Shown here piece after piece: positions 25,092 to 33,890 of a stretch of DNA of 34,093 bases. The DNA lies in assembly GCA_020024265.1 (NCBI GenBank), contig JAHHTW010000021.1:1-34093 (forward strand), read 5' to 3'. The notes beneath the pieces are model-generated. The model searched no databases. It was not told where the DNA came from and worked only from the letters and a program-made list of their open reading frames with translations. Source of the stretch: Anaerotignum sp. Lineage in GTDB: Bacteria > Bacillota > Clostridia > Lachnospirales > Anaerotignaceae. Both the position numbers and the translations under genes were made by a program. Numbering within the stretch: position 1 is the stretch's first letter; every line of letters begins with the position of its first letter.

Positions 25092-25112
25092 GTGGAAGAA
25101 AGGGGAATGGAC

Positions 25113-25394
25113 ATGGATTTTTTCAGCTTTTTTAGAAAGAAGGATACACCACCTTCCGGCACAGTCGCAAAAGACCGCCTCAAGCTGGTGCTGATACATG
25201 ATCGTGTGAATTGCTCCTCACAGGTATTGGAAATGTTGAAAACGGATATCATTAAGGTCATTTCCAATTATATGGAAATCGACGAGGAAGAATTGGACAT
25301 CCAGATTACACAAACAGAATCAGATGAACAGGCAGGGACAGTGCCTGTACTGTATGCCAATATTCCGATTAAAAGCATGCGTAAAATGAATTGA
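25113..25394 (+). CDS. minE: Cell division topological specificity factor MinE
   Basis: MinE stimulates MinD ATPase and restricts MinCD action. The 93-residue product begins MDFFSFFRKK, the amphipathic membrane-binding N-terminus, followed by AKDRLKLVLIHDR, the MinD-interacting helix/strand segment, and the dimerisation domain. I chose ATG 25113 because AGGGG ends 7 nt upstream. Starts at 25092 (GTG) or 25107 are respectively before or almost on that site. Presence of MinE together with MinCD suggests an oscillating rather than DivIVA-only system. Confidence 0.92.
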   Translation: MDFFSFFRKKDTPPSGTVAKDRLKLVLIHDRVNCSSQVLEMLKTDIIKVISNYMEIDEEELDIQITQTESDEQAGTVPVLYANIPIKSMRKMN

Positions 25395-25602
25395 TGCGAT
25401 TGCCATGGGTGATGTCTGTGGTTCTTGCTTTTGACAATTGTAAAACGAAGACAGATATAAAAAGCCGGGTGAAGAAAGTTCTGCCGGCTTTGCTGTATTT
25501 ATGTTGTGCAGGAAAAGGAAGCATATCCAATATACTGCATAACAGTATGGATATGCCATATGACATTGGCAGAAAGCAACAAACGGAGGTGGGCTTGGCC
25601 CT
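25395..25602 (+). other. minE-rodA spacer with two hairpins
   Basis: No gene is visible in these 208 bases. AAAGCCGG/CCGGCTTT (25461-25468, 25484-25491) could be a weak terminator, as it is followed by only a short T-rich stretch. A longer hairpin spans 25521-25556: a 9-bp stem GCATATCCA/TGGATATGC, a 3-nt bulge and a further 5-bp TACTG/CAGTA stem with a 5-nt loop. It lies 29 bases before the rodA ribosome site. Confidence 0.5.
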
Positions 25603-26751
25603 ATGCGAACAAGAAAATGGATGCAAGGCTTGGATTGGTATTTGATTGGTGCCGTCGTGCTGCTTTCCTGTTTTGGTATGATTTGTATTGCCAGTGCGCT
25701 GCATGTCAATACGGGGCAGGGTGTGATGGAGGTGGTCAAGCAGGGGATTTTCCTCTGTATTGGTTTGGCACTGATGCTCATTGCGGCAAATATTGATTAT
25801 GAATATATTTCGCAGTATTATATCATTGTATATGTAGTAAATATTGTATTGCTTTTGGCAGTATTTGTGATTGGTGCAGATGCCAAGGGTGCGACACGCT
25901 GGATTGCCATTGGACCTTTGACCATACAGCCGTCAGAGTTTGCCAAAGTGATGATGATATTCTTTTTGGCAAAATATATTTCTCTGCATAAAACAGAGAT
26001 GGATCGCTTGAAAGTTTTTCTCAAGCTGTGTGGGATTATGGCAGTGCCGATTCTTTTGGTACTCAAGCAGCCTGCGCTTTCTGCCAGTATGGTATTGATG
26101 GTGATTTTCTGTGTCATGGTTTTTGTCAGTGGCATTGATAAGATTTGGATTCGCAATGTGGCGTGCTTTGGGATACCCTTTGTGGTTTTTGTGCTTTGGG
26201 ATGTGAGCAGGCAAACCCCTCTGATTATGGATAAGATATTAGAACCGCATCAGTTCAACCGTATTCTATCCTTTGTAGACCCAGCAGCAAATCCGGACTT
26301 GTATTATCAAACGAAGCAGTCCATCAGCGCCATAGGCTCCGGACAGTTGACAGGCAGTGGATTGTTTCAAGGGCAGCTCAATCAGCTGAGCTATCTGCCG
26401 GAACCGCAAAATGATTTTATTTTTTCCGTAATCGGAGAGGAATTTGGATTTTTGGGGTGTATATTTACATTAGGGCTCTTGTGTTTTGTTACGTTTCGTT
26501 GTATGATAATTGCATTATCGACACAAGATACATTGAGTCAATTGATTGTCGTAGGGGTAGTGGGTATGTTTGCGTTCCAAACCTTTGTCAACACAGGGGT
26601 GGCTATGGGCATACTGCCCAATACCGGTATGAGCTTACCCTTTGTCAGCTATGGAGGCAGCTCCATGTGGACGAATATGGTGGCAATTGGGCTTGTATTG
26701 AACATAAGAAAAAAAGAAACCAGATCATTATTTGAGGGAGGTTTGTTATGA
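25603..26751 (+). CDS. rodA: Rod shape-determining protein RodA (SEDS glycosyltransferase)
   Basis: RodA polymerises lipid II into glycan strands during elongation, with PBP2 as partner. The 382-residue protein has about ten helices. SEDS motifs are GATRWIAIGPLTIQPSEFAK, the catalytic-loop segment PEPQNDFIFSVIGEEFG with its Asp, and GILPNTGMSLPFVSYGGSS. I call it RodA rather than FtsW because of its elongasome gene context and motif details. GGAGGT lies 12 nt upstream of ATG 25603, a somewhat long spacing. Its stop overlaps the next start (ATGA). Confidence 0.92.
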   Translation: MRTRKWMQGLDWYLIGAVVLLSCFGMICIASALHVNTGQGVMEVVKQGIFLCIGLALMLIAANIDYEYISQYYIIVYVVNIVLLLAVFVIGADAKGATRWIAIGPLTIQPSEFAKVMMIFFLAKYISLHKTEMDRLKVFLKLCGIMAVPILLVLKQPALSASMVLMVIFCVMVFVSGIDKIWIRNVACFGIPFVVFVLWDVSRQTPLIMDKILEPHQFNRILSFVDPAANPDLYYQTKQSISAIGSGQLTGSGLFQGQLNQLSYLPEPQNDFIFSVIGEEFGFLGCIFTLGLLCFVTFRCMIIALSTQDTLSQLIVVGVVGMFAFQTFVNTGVAMGILPNTGMSLPFVSYGGSSMWTNMVAIGLVLNIRKKETRSLFEGGLL

Positions 26752-27140
26752 ATATTGCATTGATTGCGGATGATAATAAGAAAAAATTGATGGAAAACCT
26801 GTGTATTGCATATCGTCATATATTGTGCAAACACAATCTGTATGCGACTGCGACCACAGGCAGACTGGTAGGAGAGGCTGCCAATCTGACTGTGCATAAA
26901 TATCTGGCAGGACAGCTGGGTGGCTCGGAACAGGTTGGGGCACAAATTATCAATAATGATTTAGACCTGATGATTTTCCTGCGGGATCCATCTTCTCATC
27001 GTTCCTATGAGGAGTACACACATCTGTTCCATTTATGTGATGCACATAATATTCCGATCGCAACCAATCTGGCAACAGCTGAGATTTTGCTTCTGGCTTT
27101 GGAGCGTGGAGATTTGGATTGGAGAAACGTGGTGAAATAA
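26748..27140 (+). CDS. mgsA: Methylglyoxal synthase-like protein with altered active site
   Basis: A 130-residue protein clearly of the MgsA fold family: ALIADDNKKKLM, LYATATTGRL, GGSEQVGAQI, DLMIFLRDP and NIPIATNLATAEI align with the classical enzyme. MgsA converts dihydroxyacetone phosphate to methylglyoxal. The catalytic aspartate in GGDQQ (Asp71 of E. coli) is Ser here (GGSEQ, residue 60, followed by Glu61). The HDPD/HEPD segment carrying Asp101 is replaced by HRSYEE with one residue fewer. Asp80 (in RDP) is retained. Activity is therefore doubtful without testing. Its start overlaps the rodA stop, and it is followed directly by a DUF1294 gene. Confidence 0.8.
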   Translation: MNIALIADDNKKKLMENLCIAYRHILCKHNLYATATTGRLVGEAANLTVHKYLAGQLGGSEQVGAQIINNDLDLMIFLRDPSSHRSYEEYTHLFHLCDAHNIPIATNLATAEILLLALERGDLDWRNVVK

Positions 27141-27437
27141 ATGTCAGAACTGCAAAAGGTATTGTTTTGGATTGGTGTTTTGTATTATCTGGCAATCAAC
27201 ATTGTGCTTTATGTAACCATGGCAATAGATAAGAAGCATGCAATCAAAAACAAAAGAAGAATCCCTGAAAAAACGCTGTTTTTGATGGCGCTTTTGGGCG
27301 GCGGTGTCGGGGGTTTTCTTGCGATGTTCCAAAAACATCATAAAACAAAACATACTTCGTTTTATTTTGTCTTTGGCTTGACCATTGTGTTGCACCTTGC
27401 ATGGATTTGGTTTTGTATGACACAAATAATATTTTGA
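27141..27437 (+). CDS. DUF1294 small membrane protein
   Basis: A 98-residue membrane protein with about three hydrophobic segments. The pattern IDKKHAIKNKRRIPEKTLF followed by GGGVGGFLAMFQKHHKTKH is characteristic of the DUF1294 family, which has no established function. It starts on the base after the MgsA-like stop, so it belongs to the same transcript, which a strong terminator ends just downstream. Confidence 0.85.
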   Translation: MSELQKVLFWIGVLYYLAINIVLYVTMAIDKKHAIKNKRRIPEKTLFLMALLGGGVGGFLAMFQKHHKTKHTSFYFVFGLTIVLHLAWIWFCMTQIIF

Positions 27438-27448
27438 TGTATGACACA

Positions 27449-27488
27449 AAAAGCAGAGGCTTTCCAAAAGAGAGCTTCTGTTTTTTTT
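27449..27488 (+). terminator. Terminator of the rodA operon
   Basis: CAGAGGCTTTC (27454-27464) pairs with GAGAGCTTCTG (27470-27480), with two G-T pairs, around a CAAAA loop. Eight T follow at 27481-27488 and A-rich sequence precedes. Confidence 0.92.
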
Positions 27489-27599
27489 GTTTGCCAATGC
27501 AGGAGGGTAGGAAAAGCACACAGGATGATAACAGCGCCGGTTTTTGGCAAATCCCAAAACTTTGGTATGGACTTTCTTTGTTGGTATGCTTTTTGGCAT

Positions 27600-27653
27600 A
27601 AAAAATCACCCCATTTCTGAGATCGTATATCATACGCTCTGACAAATGGGGTG
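27600..27653 (-). terminator. Terminator of the msrAB transcript
   Basis: On the minus strand CACCCCATTT and AAATGGGGTG (27644-27653 and 27607-27616 on the plus strand) form the base of a long imperfect hairpin with an inner CGTAT/ATACG stem, followed by TTTTTT (27600-27605). Confidence 0.88.
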
Positions 27654-27678
27654 CAGTTCACTTCAAGGTAACAAACGG

Positions 27679-28665
27679 TTATTTTTCTTTTTCAATGTAC
27701 GGAAGATATGCACCATAGCCCTCCTGTACCATGTGTTCCTTTGGTATGAAACGCAAGGCGGCGCTGTTGATGCAGTAGCGCAGACCGCCAAGTTCTGTGG
27801 GGCCGTCGTCAAAGACATGCCCAAGATGGGCATTGCCAACACGGCTGCGTACCTCCGTACGGATCATGCCCAGTGTGAGATCATCAAACTGTGTGATGGT
27901 GTTGGGATCCAGCGGTTTGGCAAAGGATGGCCAGCCGCAGGGGGAGAAAAATTTATCTCGGGAAGAAAACAATGGCTCACCCGATGTGATATCTACATAT
28001 AGCCCATCTTCCTGTTTGTTCCAGTACGGGTTTTCAAAGGGTGGCTCTGTTGCATTGCGCTGTGTCACAAGATATTGCAGTTCGCTTAGCTGTGCTTGCA
28101 TTTCCTCTTTTGTCATCACACGATAGTCTTGGGGATTGACAATGCGCTGCTTGCGCTTTGCAATTTTGTCAAAATTGATATGACAATAGCCGCCGGGGTT
28201 TTTTGTCAGATATTTTTGATGGTATTCCTCTGCCGGAATGAATTGCAAAAGGGGCAGGTTTTCGACTACGATTGGACGGATGTATTCCTTTTGCAGCTCT
28301 GTGAGAAATGCAACTGCTTCTTCCTGCTGCGCTGGTGTGGTGGAATAAATACCTGTGCGGTATTGTATGCCAATATCCGCACCCTGCTGCCCCAAGGAGG
28401 TGGGATCTATGGTGTAAGCAAATTCACGCAAAAGCTCTGTCAATGCAATCCGATCAGCATCATAGACCACAGCAACCGTTTCTGTGTGTCCGCTGTTTGC
28501 ACAAACATCCTCGTATGTGACATGCTCAGGCAGTGAGGGGTTGTAGCCTTCTTTTTTTCCAAAAGCGTAGCCTACCTGTGTTTCCAATACACCGGCTACC
28601 TCCTGCATATATTTCTCTGTGCCCCAAAAGCAGCCTCCGGCAAGATAGATGGTTTCTTTCTTCAT
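27679..28665 (-). CDS. msrAB: Bifunctional peptide methionine sulfoxide reductase MsrA/MsrB
   Basis: This protein repairs both S- and R-methionine sulfoxides. The MsrA domain comes first with the catalytic cysteine in AGGCFWG (residues 9-15), plus GHTETV. The MsrB domain is C-terminal with GEPLFSSRDKFFSPCGWPSF and the catalytic cysteine in RYCINSAALRF. The cysteine before GWPSF is the usual resolving position. The CxxC zinc motifs found in many MsrB are not seen. I chose start 28665 (MKKETIYLAGG), with GGAGG about 9 nt upstream, over 28722. The protein has no signal peptide, so it is cytoplasmic. Its gene lies 69 bp downstream of glgD on the same strand. Confidence 0.95.
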   Translation of the reverse strand: MKKETIYLAGGCFWGTEKYMQEVAGVLETQVGYAFGKKEGYNPSLPEHVTYEDVCANSGHTETVAVVYDADRIALTELLREFAYTIDPTSLGQQGADIGIQYRTGIYSTTPAQQEEAVAFLTELQKEYIRPIVVENLPLLQFIPAEEYHQKYLTKNPGGYCHINFDKIAKRKQRIVNPQDYRVMTKEEMQAQLSELQYLVTQRNATEPPFENPYWNKQEDGLYVDITSGEPLFSSRDKFFSPCGWPSFAKPLDPNTITQFDDLTLGMIRTEVRSRVGNAHLGHVFDDGPTELGGLRYCINSAALRFIPKEHMVQEGYGAYLPYIEKEK

Positions 28666-28734
28666 ATGTAGTTCCTCCAGTTTGATGTTGTATGATGGGG
28701 TATGGCAGAGCTGTATGCGCATCTTGCAGCTATG

Positions 28735-29856
28735 TTACAGTATGGTGCCTTTTTTCAGTATGATGGGTTCATCCATGGATTTGCCAATTACCTGCTGCCC
28801 ATCGGAAATGACAACATCTTTATCAAAAATAGCATTTTCAATCAAGCAGTTTTTACCGATGTTTACACCTTCCATCAATATGGAATTGCGTACAACGGAA
28901 TTTTCTGCAATATACACCTTGCGGAATATGACGGAGTGTTCCACCTTCCCATTGAATATGGAGCCGCTGCCTGTGATGGTGTCGGAAACCTCTGCACCGC
29001 TATTGTATTTTGCAGGTGGTTCATCCTTGGGCTTTGTTTCGATGTAAGGATCTTGGTTGACGAAAATATCACGGATTTCTTTTTTGAGAAAGTCCATGTT
29101 TGTTTGGAAATAGCCTTTGATCCCTGTACCAATGGTATTCCAATAGCCATTGAATTCATAGCCGTATATTTTCAGTTTATCCTTGTAGGCGATGATAATA
29201 TCCTTTACCAGACCATAGCCACCCTGTGGTACGGTTTCACGCAGCAGAGAAATCAAAAGTGTTCTGGAAATGACATAAATACCCAAAGAAGCAAAACAGG
29301 TTTGTGCTTCCTTTGGCTTTTCCTCAAAGCCCAGCAGGCGATGATCGGTATCCATCTGCATAATGCCAAATGCAGAAAGGTCTTTGCGATCCTTCATATC
29401 TTGATAGACAACGGTAATATCCGCATCCTTTTCAATATGATACTGCAATACCTTTGTATAGTCCATTTTATAGATAGAATCACCGGATGTAATGATGACA
29501 TATTTTTCGTTGCTGCGCAAAAGATATGCCATATTTTGATAGATAGAATCCGCAGTGCCACGAAACCAGTTGCTGCCGTTGTTTGTGGTATATGGTGTGA
29601 GTACGAATAAACCGCCTTGTTTTCTGCCAAAGTCCCACCATTTTGAGGACATCAGATGATCACGCAAGGAACGAGAATTGAACTGTGCCAGCACTGCTAC
29701 TTTGCCAATGCCGCTGTTGGACATATTGCTCAGTGTAAAGTCGATGGCACGATAGCAGCTGCCAATGGGCAGTGCCGCAGATGCACGATGATCTGTTAAT
29801 ATGCCAAGACGACCGTCGCTGTTACCGCCTGCTAAAATAATTCCGATTGCTTTCAT
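28735..29856 (-). CDS. glgD: Glucose-1-phosphate adenylyltransferase-like subunit GlgD
   Basis: GlgD is the catalytically weak partner of GlgC in Firmicutes ADP-glucose pyrophosphorylase and modulates its activity. The nucleotidyltransferase fold begins MKAIGIILAGG, but the signature is degenerate: GGNSDGRLGILTDHRASAALP lacks the usual Lys-Pro, and SGDSIYKMDY has Ser where GlgC has His. The C-terminal left-handed beta-helix is present (hexapeptide-like VRNSILMEGVNIG). The start at 29856 overlaps the glgC stop (ATGA) and has GGAGGGG upstream. Length is 373 aa. Confidence 0.94.
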   Translation of the reverse strand: MKAIGIILAGGNSDGRLGILTDHRASAALPIGSCYRAIDFTLSNMSNSGIGKVAVLAQFNSRSLRDHLMSSKWWDFGRKQGGLFVLTPYTTNNGSNWFRGTADSIYQNMAYLLRSNEKYVIITSGDSIYKMDYTKVLQYHIEKDADITVVYQDMKDRKDLSAFGIMQMDTDHRLLGFEEKPKEAQTCFASLGIYVISRTLLISLLRETVPQGGYGLVKDIIIAYKDKLKIYGYEFNGYWNTIGTGIKGYFQTNMDFLKKEIRDIFVNQDPYIETKPKDEPPAKYNSGAEVSDTITGSGSIFNGKVEHSVIFRKVYIAENSVVRNSILMEGVNIGKNCLIENAIFDKDVVISDGQQVIGKSMDEPIILKKGTIL

Positions 29857-31130
29857 TTCATCCCCTCCCGAATGACTACCTTTCCGCTTTCGAGTGTATT
29901 GTTTTTGTAGTCCGCTGCTGTGGTGTTGCCATAAATCACGCAATTTTTGCCAATCACCAAATCATCCGGAACATGTGTATTTGCGCCGATGACGGTGATA
30001 CCGGTATGATAGACGTTTGGCTTAACCTCGTTTGGTATATTTTCGCCAACGCCCATGCGAATGCGAGAGCCGATATGGCAGTTTTCATCCAATATGCAGC
30101 GTTCGATGACGGTATCCTCACCAATGACCGTGCTGCCCATGATGATGGAGTCACGGACAACTGCACCACGCTTGACAACCACCTCAGGGCCCAATACAGA
30201 ATGATATACCTCGCCGTATATTTCAGCACCATCGGATATGAGGGATTCCTGTACAACTGCGCCGGCAGCCGTATACTGTGGCGGCTGGTGGTCGCTGTTT
30301 GTATAGATTTTCCAGAAGTCCTCATACAGATTGAATTCTGGCAGCGCCTTTACCAATTCCATATTGGACTCCCAATAGGATTCGATGGTACCGACATCTT
30401 TCCAATAGCCATGGAAACGGTATGCATACATCACTTGCCCTTCCTCCAGCATTTTTGGAATGATATGCTTGCCAAAATCGCTGTCGGCATGAATGGCATT
30501 GTCCTCGATTAACGCTTCACGCAGTCTGCTCCATGTAAAAATATAAATGCCCATAGACGCAAGATTGTTTTTGGGCTGCGTCGGTTTTTCTTCAAATTCG
30601 TATATCTTGTCATCGGCTTGTGTATTCATAATGCCAAAACGATGTGCTTCCTCTATGGGTACTTCCAGTACGGCAATGGTAGCGGCTGCCCCTTTGTTTT
30701 TATGGAATTGCAGCATTTGGGAATAGTCCATTTTATAGATGTGGTCGCCAGAAAGAATGAGTACATATTCAGGGTTGTTGCTATCAATAAAGTCAATATT
30801 CTGATAAATTGCATTTGCCGTACCCATAAACCATTCGCCGGAGTCTCCGCCCTTGACATGTGGAGCCAAAATGGTGACACCGCCATTTTTTTTATCCAAG
30901 TCCCAAGGAATTCCGATGCCGATATGCTGGTTGAGGCGCAGTGGGCGATACTGTGTCAAAACACCGACGGTATCTATGCCGGAGTTGATACAGTTACTCA
31001 ATGGAAAATCTATGATGCGGAAGCGTCCGCCATAGGTGACAGCAGGCTTTGCAACTGTCCGTGTAAGTACGCCAAGACGACTGCCTTGTCCACCTGCCAA
31101 CAGCATTGCAATCATTTCTTTTTTACGCAT
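29853..31130 (-). CDS. glgC: Glucose-1-phosphate adenylyltransferase GlgC
   Basis: GlgC makes ADP-glucose from ATP and glucose-1-phosphate, the committed step in glycogen synthesis. The motifs LLAGGQGSRLGVLT, KPAVTYGG, GTANAIYQNIDFI, LSGDHIYKMDY and FEEKPTQPKNNLASMGIYIF are intact, and the C-terminal beta-helix is complete. Length 425 aa is standard. The start at 31130 has AAGGGG 9 nt upstream. It is the first gene of glgC-glgD, with msrAB possibly read through. No synthase or branching enzyme is in the window. Confidence 0.95.
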   Translation of the reverse strand: MRKKEMIAMLLAGGQGSRLGVLTRTVAKPAVTYGGRFRIIDFPLSNCINSGIDTVGVLTQYRPLRLNQHIGIGIPWDLDKKNGGVTILAPHVKGGDSGEWFMGTANAIYQNIDFIDSNNPEYVLILSGDHIYKMDYSQMLQFHKNKGAAATIAVLEVPIEEAHRFGIMNTQADDKIYEFEEKPTQPKNNLASMGIYIFTWSRLREALIEDNAIHADSDFGKHIIPKMLEEGQVMYAYRFHGYWKDVGTIESYWESNMELVKALPEFNLYEDFWKIYTNSDHQPPQYTAAGAVVQESLISDGAEIYGEVYHSVLGPEVVVKRGAVVRDSIIMGSTVIGEDTVIERCILDENCHIGSRIRMGVGENIPNEVKPNVYHTGITVIGANTHVPDDLVIGKNCVIYGNTTAADYKNNTLESGKVVIREGMK

Positions 31131-31430
31131 ATTATCATCCCCTTGCTTTTTTTGATATATACCATTGTATAAAAGCATATGCAATGATACAGCTTTATTA
31201 TATCATATTGTATAAACAAAAGGAAAGACTGCTGATTATAAAATTTCATCATATTCAGCCAATGCTCGCTGATTTTGTGTGGATTTTTCAATATATCGAA
31301 TAAAATGAAAAAAGGAGGTCAGAAAAAAACAAAATATAAGAATTGTCAATCCGTCTGTGGTATACTATAATGATAAAACAAATCGGTTCGTAGAACGGTA
31401 TCAATGGACATGAGGCTGGGGGCGAGGAAA
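31131..31430. other. Divergent spacer glgC / murC
   Basis: No gene is visible. A minus-strand TATAAT (31197-31202) is a plausible glgC -10, but its -35 is weak. The murC promoter lies at 31343-31371. An isolated AAAGGAGGT (31311-31319) precedes no usable start codon. A 21-codon frame from the ATG just before it has no ribosome site and is not supported. Confidence 0.5.
31343..31371 (+). promoter_or_regulatory. Promoter of murC
   Basis: TTGTCA (31343-31348), 17-bp spacer, TATAAT (31366-31371): a near-consensus sigma-A promoter 60 bp upstream of the murC start. Confidence 0.8.
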
Positions 31431-32795
31431 ATGGCACATACAAACGAACATATTTATTTTATTGGCATTGGCGGAATCAGTATGTCTGGTTTGGCAGAAA
31501 TTTTGGTAGACCGTGGCTTTCGGGTATCCGGTACAGATGTGAAGCAGAGCGATGTAACCAAACGCTTGGAAGAAAAAGGCATTCAAATCCATTATGGACA
31601 CAGCAAGGAAAATATTACAGACGATGTGACACTTGTGGTATATACAGCAGCAATTCGTGAGGATAACCCGGAACTTTTGGCAGCAAAAGAAAAAAATATC
31701 CCAACCATGGATCGTGCCCATCTTTTGGGACAGATCATGCGGGATTATCCAAAGGCAATTGCGGTTTCCGGAACACATGGCAAAACAACGACCACCTCTA
31801 TGGTTTCTGAGATTTTGCTTGCCGCAGATACAGATCCGACAATTACGGTGGGCGGTATATTGTCTACGATTGGCAGTAATATCAAAATTGGGCACTCCCC
31901 TTATTTTGTTGCGGAAGCATGCGAGTATTTTGACAGCTTTTTACAATTTTCGCCTGCTGTGGGTGTAATTTTGAATGTGGAAAGCGACCATTTGGATTAT
32001 TTCAAAAATTTGGAGAATATTCGACATTCGTTTCATAAATTTGCACAGCGTATTCCAAAGAATGGCTTGTTGGTCATTTCAGAGGCGATTGAGGATTATA
32101 CGCAGCTGACAGAAGATCTGGCTTGTCGGGTGGAAACATTTGGTTTGTCGGATGCATGTACATGGTATGCAAAAAATATTGTATACCAAGCAGATGGCAA
32201 AAGCCGCTTTGACGTATATCATAAAGGCGGATTTTGGGGTAATGTTGCATTGCATTTACCCGGTGCGCATAATATTACAAATGCACTGGCAGCAATTGCT
32301 GCAACATCGTATTTCGATATTTCTGCACAGGACTGTATACAAGGGCTTTTGCATTACCATGGCACACAACGCCGTTTCCAGTTTAAGGGTAAGCGAGATG
32401 GCGTGACCGTAGTGGATGATTATGCGCATCATCCGACCGAAATCAAGGCAGCGCTTGCAGCCGCAAAAAATGTGGCGCATCAAAAAATGTGGTGTGTATT
32501 TCAGCCGCACACATATTCACGGACAAAGTTTTTGTTTGATGAATTTGGCGAAGCTTTTTCGGATGCAGATGAAATTATTGTGGCAGATATTTTTGCGGCA
32601 AGGGAGGCAGACGATGGCAGTATTTGTGCAGCGGATCTTGCCAAGCGGATTGCGCATAGTGGGAAGAAGGCGGCATATATTGGAGATTTTGCGGCAGTGG
32701 AAGCATACTTGCGTCAAAATTGCAAAAAAGATGATCTCTTGTTGACGATTGGCGCAGGAGATGTATACAAAATCGGTGAAAATTTCCTGAAATAA
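31431..32795 (+). CDS. murC: UDP-N-acetylmuramate--L-alanine ligase MurC
   Basis: MurC adds L-alanine to UDP-MurNAc in the cytoplasm, the first step of peptidoglycan stem-peptide synthesis. The N-terminal IYFIGIGGISMSGLAEIL is the UDP-binding signature. The ATP site reads GTHGKTTTTSM, and the C-terminal domain has DDYAHHPTEIKA. Length 454 aa is normal. I chose ATG 31431 (MAHTNEHIYFIG), preceded by GAGGAAA; ATG 31404 has no ribosome site. It has its own promoter and a strong terminator, so it is monocistronic. Confidence 0.95.
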   Translation: MAHTNEHIYFIGIGGISMSGLAEILVDRGFRVSGTDVKQSDVTKRLEEKGIQIHYGHSKENITDDVTLVVYTAAIREDNPELLAAKEKNIPTMDRAHLLGQIMRDYPKAIAVSGTHGKTTTTSMVSEILLAADTDPTITVGGILSTIGSNIKIGHSPYFVAEACEYFDSFLQFSPAVGVILNVESDHLDYFKNLENIRHSFHKFAQRIPKNGLLVISEAIEDYTQLTEDLACRVETFGLSDACTWYAKNIVYQADGKSRFDVYHKGGFWGNVALHLPGAHNITNALAAIAATSYFDISAQDCIQGLLHYHGTQRRFQFKGKRDGVTVVDDYAHHPTEIKAALAAAKNVAHQKMWCVFQPHTYSRTKFLFDEFGEAFSDADEIIVADIFAAREADDGSICAADLAKRIAHSGKKAAYIGDFAAVEAYLRQNCKKDDLLLTIGAGDVYKIGENFLK

Positions 32796-32803
32796 AAACA
32801 GCA

Positions 32804-32869
32804 AAAGCAGTTTCACACAATGTAACATCCGTGGTGCTTGACGCATTGTGTGGAATTGCTTTCTTTTTT
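32804..32869 (+). terminator. Terminator of murC
   Basis: A 19-bp stem (32804-32822 with 32844-32862) with two wobble pairs contains TTTCACACAATG opposite CATTGTGTGGAA. T-rich TTCTTTTTTG follows at 32861-32870. Confidence 0.92.
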
Positions 32870-32943
32870 GCAGAAAAATGCGCTGTGTTCTCTATGGACA
32901 TATTTTGACATATTGTATAAAATAAAGCAGGGAGGGAAAAGCA

Positions 32944-33657
32944 ATGTCCAAACACACCGTTGTGCATAAAGGAATTCAAATCGAATATGCGTTGACACGA
33001 AAATCCGTCAAATACTTAAATTTGCGCATCAATGCACAGGGGAAGGTGTCGGTATCTGCACCGGCATATGCCGCATTCAGTGATATTGAGGCCTTTGTAC
33101 AATCACGTGCGGACTGGATCATTACGCATATTGCCAAAGCGGAGCAGCGTAAAAACGCTCTGCCATCCAGAGAGATCTTTGACGGAAAGAGCGTATATTT
33201 TTTGGGAAAGCCCTATGTACTGCAAATTAGTCAGGGCCCTCGGCATATTGCCATACAGGGGCAAACGATTCATATACATAGTCTTTGCACGCAGGCAGAG
33301 GGGATCAAAGCGGAGTATATGGAGTGGTTGATGGGACAGGCAAAGCACGTATTTCCGGCAGTTTTGGAGGAGATGTACCCATTTGCAGAGCCTTACAGGA
33401 TTCCCAAGCCGCATTTGACAATACGCAATATGCGCAGCATTTGGGGCAGCTGTAGTCCGCATAACGGCAGCATCCGGCTGAATTTACAGCTGATCAAGGC
33501 GGACAGGCTTTGTATTCGAGAGGTTGTGTGTCATGAGCTTGCACATTTTCGATACCCCAATCATGGCCCACAATTTTATGCATTACTCGGAGAGCTGATG
33601 CCGGACTGGGCAGAGGCAAGAGAACGGCTCAAAACAATGTATCGTGACGGAATTTGA
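32944..33657 (+). CDS. YgjP-type zinc metallopeptidase
   Basis: A 237-residue protein of the YgjP/SprT-like (M48-related, DUF45) family. The zinc motif HELAH is in VVCHELAHFRYPNHGPQFYA, and the following NHGPQF supplies the expected third histidine. The family pattern MRSIWGSC, about 35 residues before, is also present. The physiological substrate of this family is not established. GGGAGGG lies 7 nt before the ATG. A possible promoter -10 (TATAAA, 32916-32921) has a weak -35. It is monocistronic. Confidence 0.9.
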   Translation: MSKHTVVHKGIQIEYALTRKSVKYLNLRINAQGKVSVSAPAYAAFSDIEAFVQSRADWIITHIAKAEQRKNALPSREIFDGKSVYFLGKPYVLQISQGPRHIAIQGQTIHIHSLCTQAEGIKAEYMEWLMGQAKHVFPAVLEEMYPFAEPYRIPKPHLTIRNMRSIWGSCSPHNGSIRLNLQLIKADRLCIREVVCHELAHFRYPNHGPQFYALLGELMPDWAEARERLKTMYRDGI

Positions 33658-33731
33658 GCAATTTTGGCAGATTAAATGGTATTGTGTCGGTCTTTGGCAA
33701 ACGGAACAGTTTCAATATATTGAAAAAATGT

Positions 33732-33760
33732 TTGACAAATGATATTTGGGGTAGTATAAT
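33732..33760 (+). promoter_or_regulatory. Consensus promoter of tRNA-fMet
   Basis: TTGACA (33732-33737), exactly 17 bp, TATAAT (33755-33760): a perfect sigma-A consensus. Transcription would start a few bases before the mature tRNA. Confidence 0.92.
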
Positions 33761-33772
33761 AACAGAAAATGA

Positions 33773-33846
<74 letters not shown>

Positions 33847-33850
33847 TTGT

Positions 33851-33884
33851 AAGACCTTGCAATTTATTTGCAAGGTCTTTTTTG
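33851..33884 (+). terminator. Terminator of tRNA-fMet
   Basis: AAGACCTTGCAA (33851-33862) and TTGCAAGGTCTT (33868-33879) form a perfect 12-bp stem with a TTTAT loop and a T-run, 4 bases after the tRNA. Its outer AAGACCTT is the block that also starts the repeat 7 bases further on. Confidence 0.95.
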
Positions 33885-33890
33885 TGTTAT

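Noticed and set aside
31304..31372. 21-codon open frame upstream of murC
   Set aside because: It has no ribosome site, overlaps the murC promoter and ends within the -10 element.
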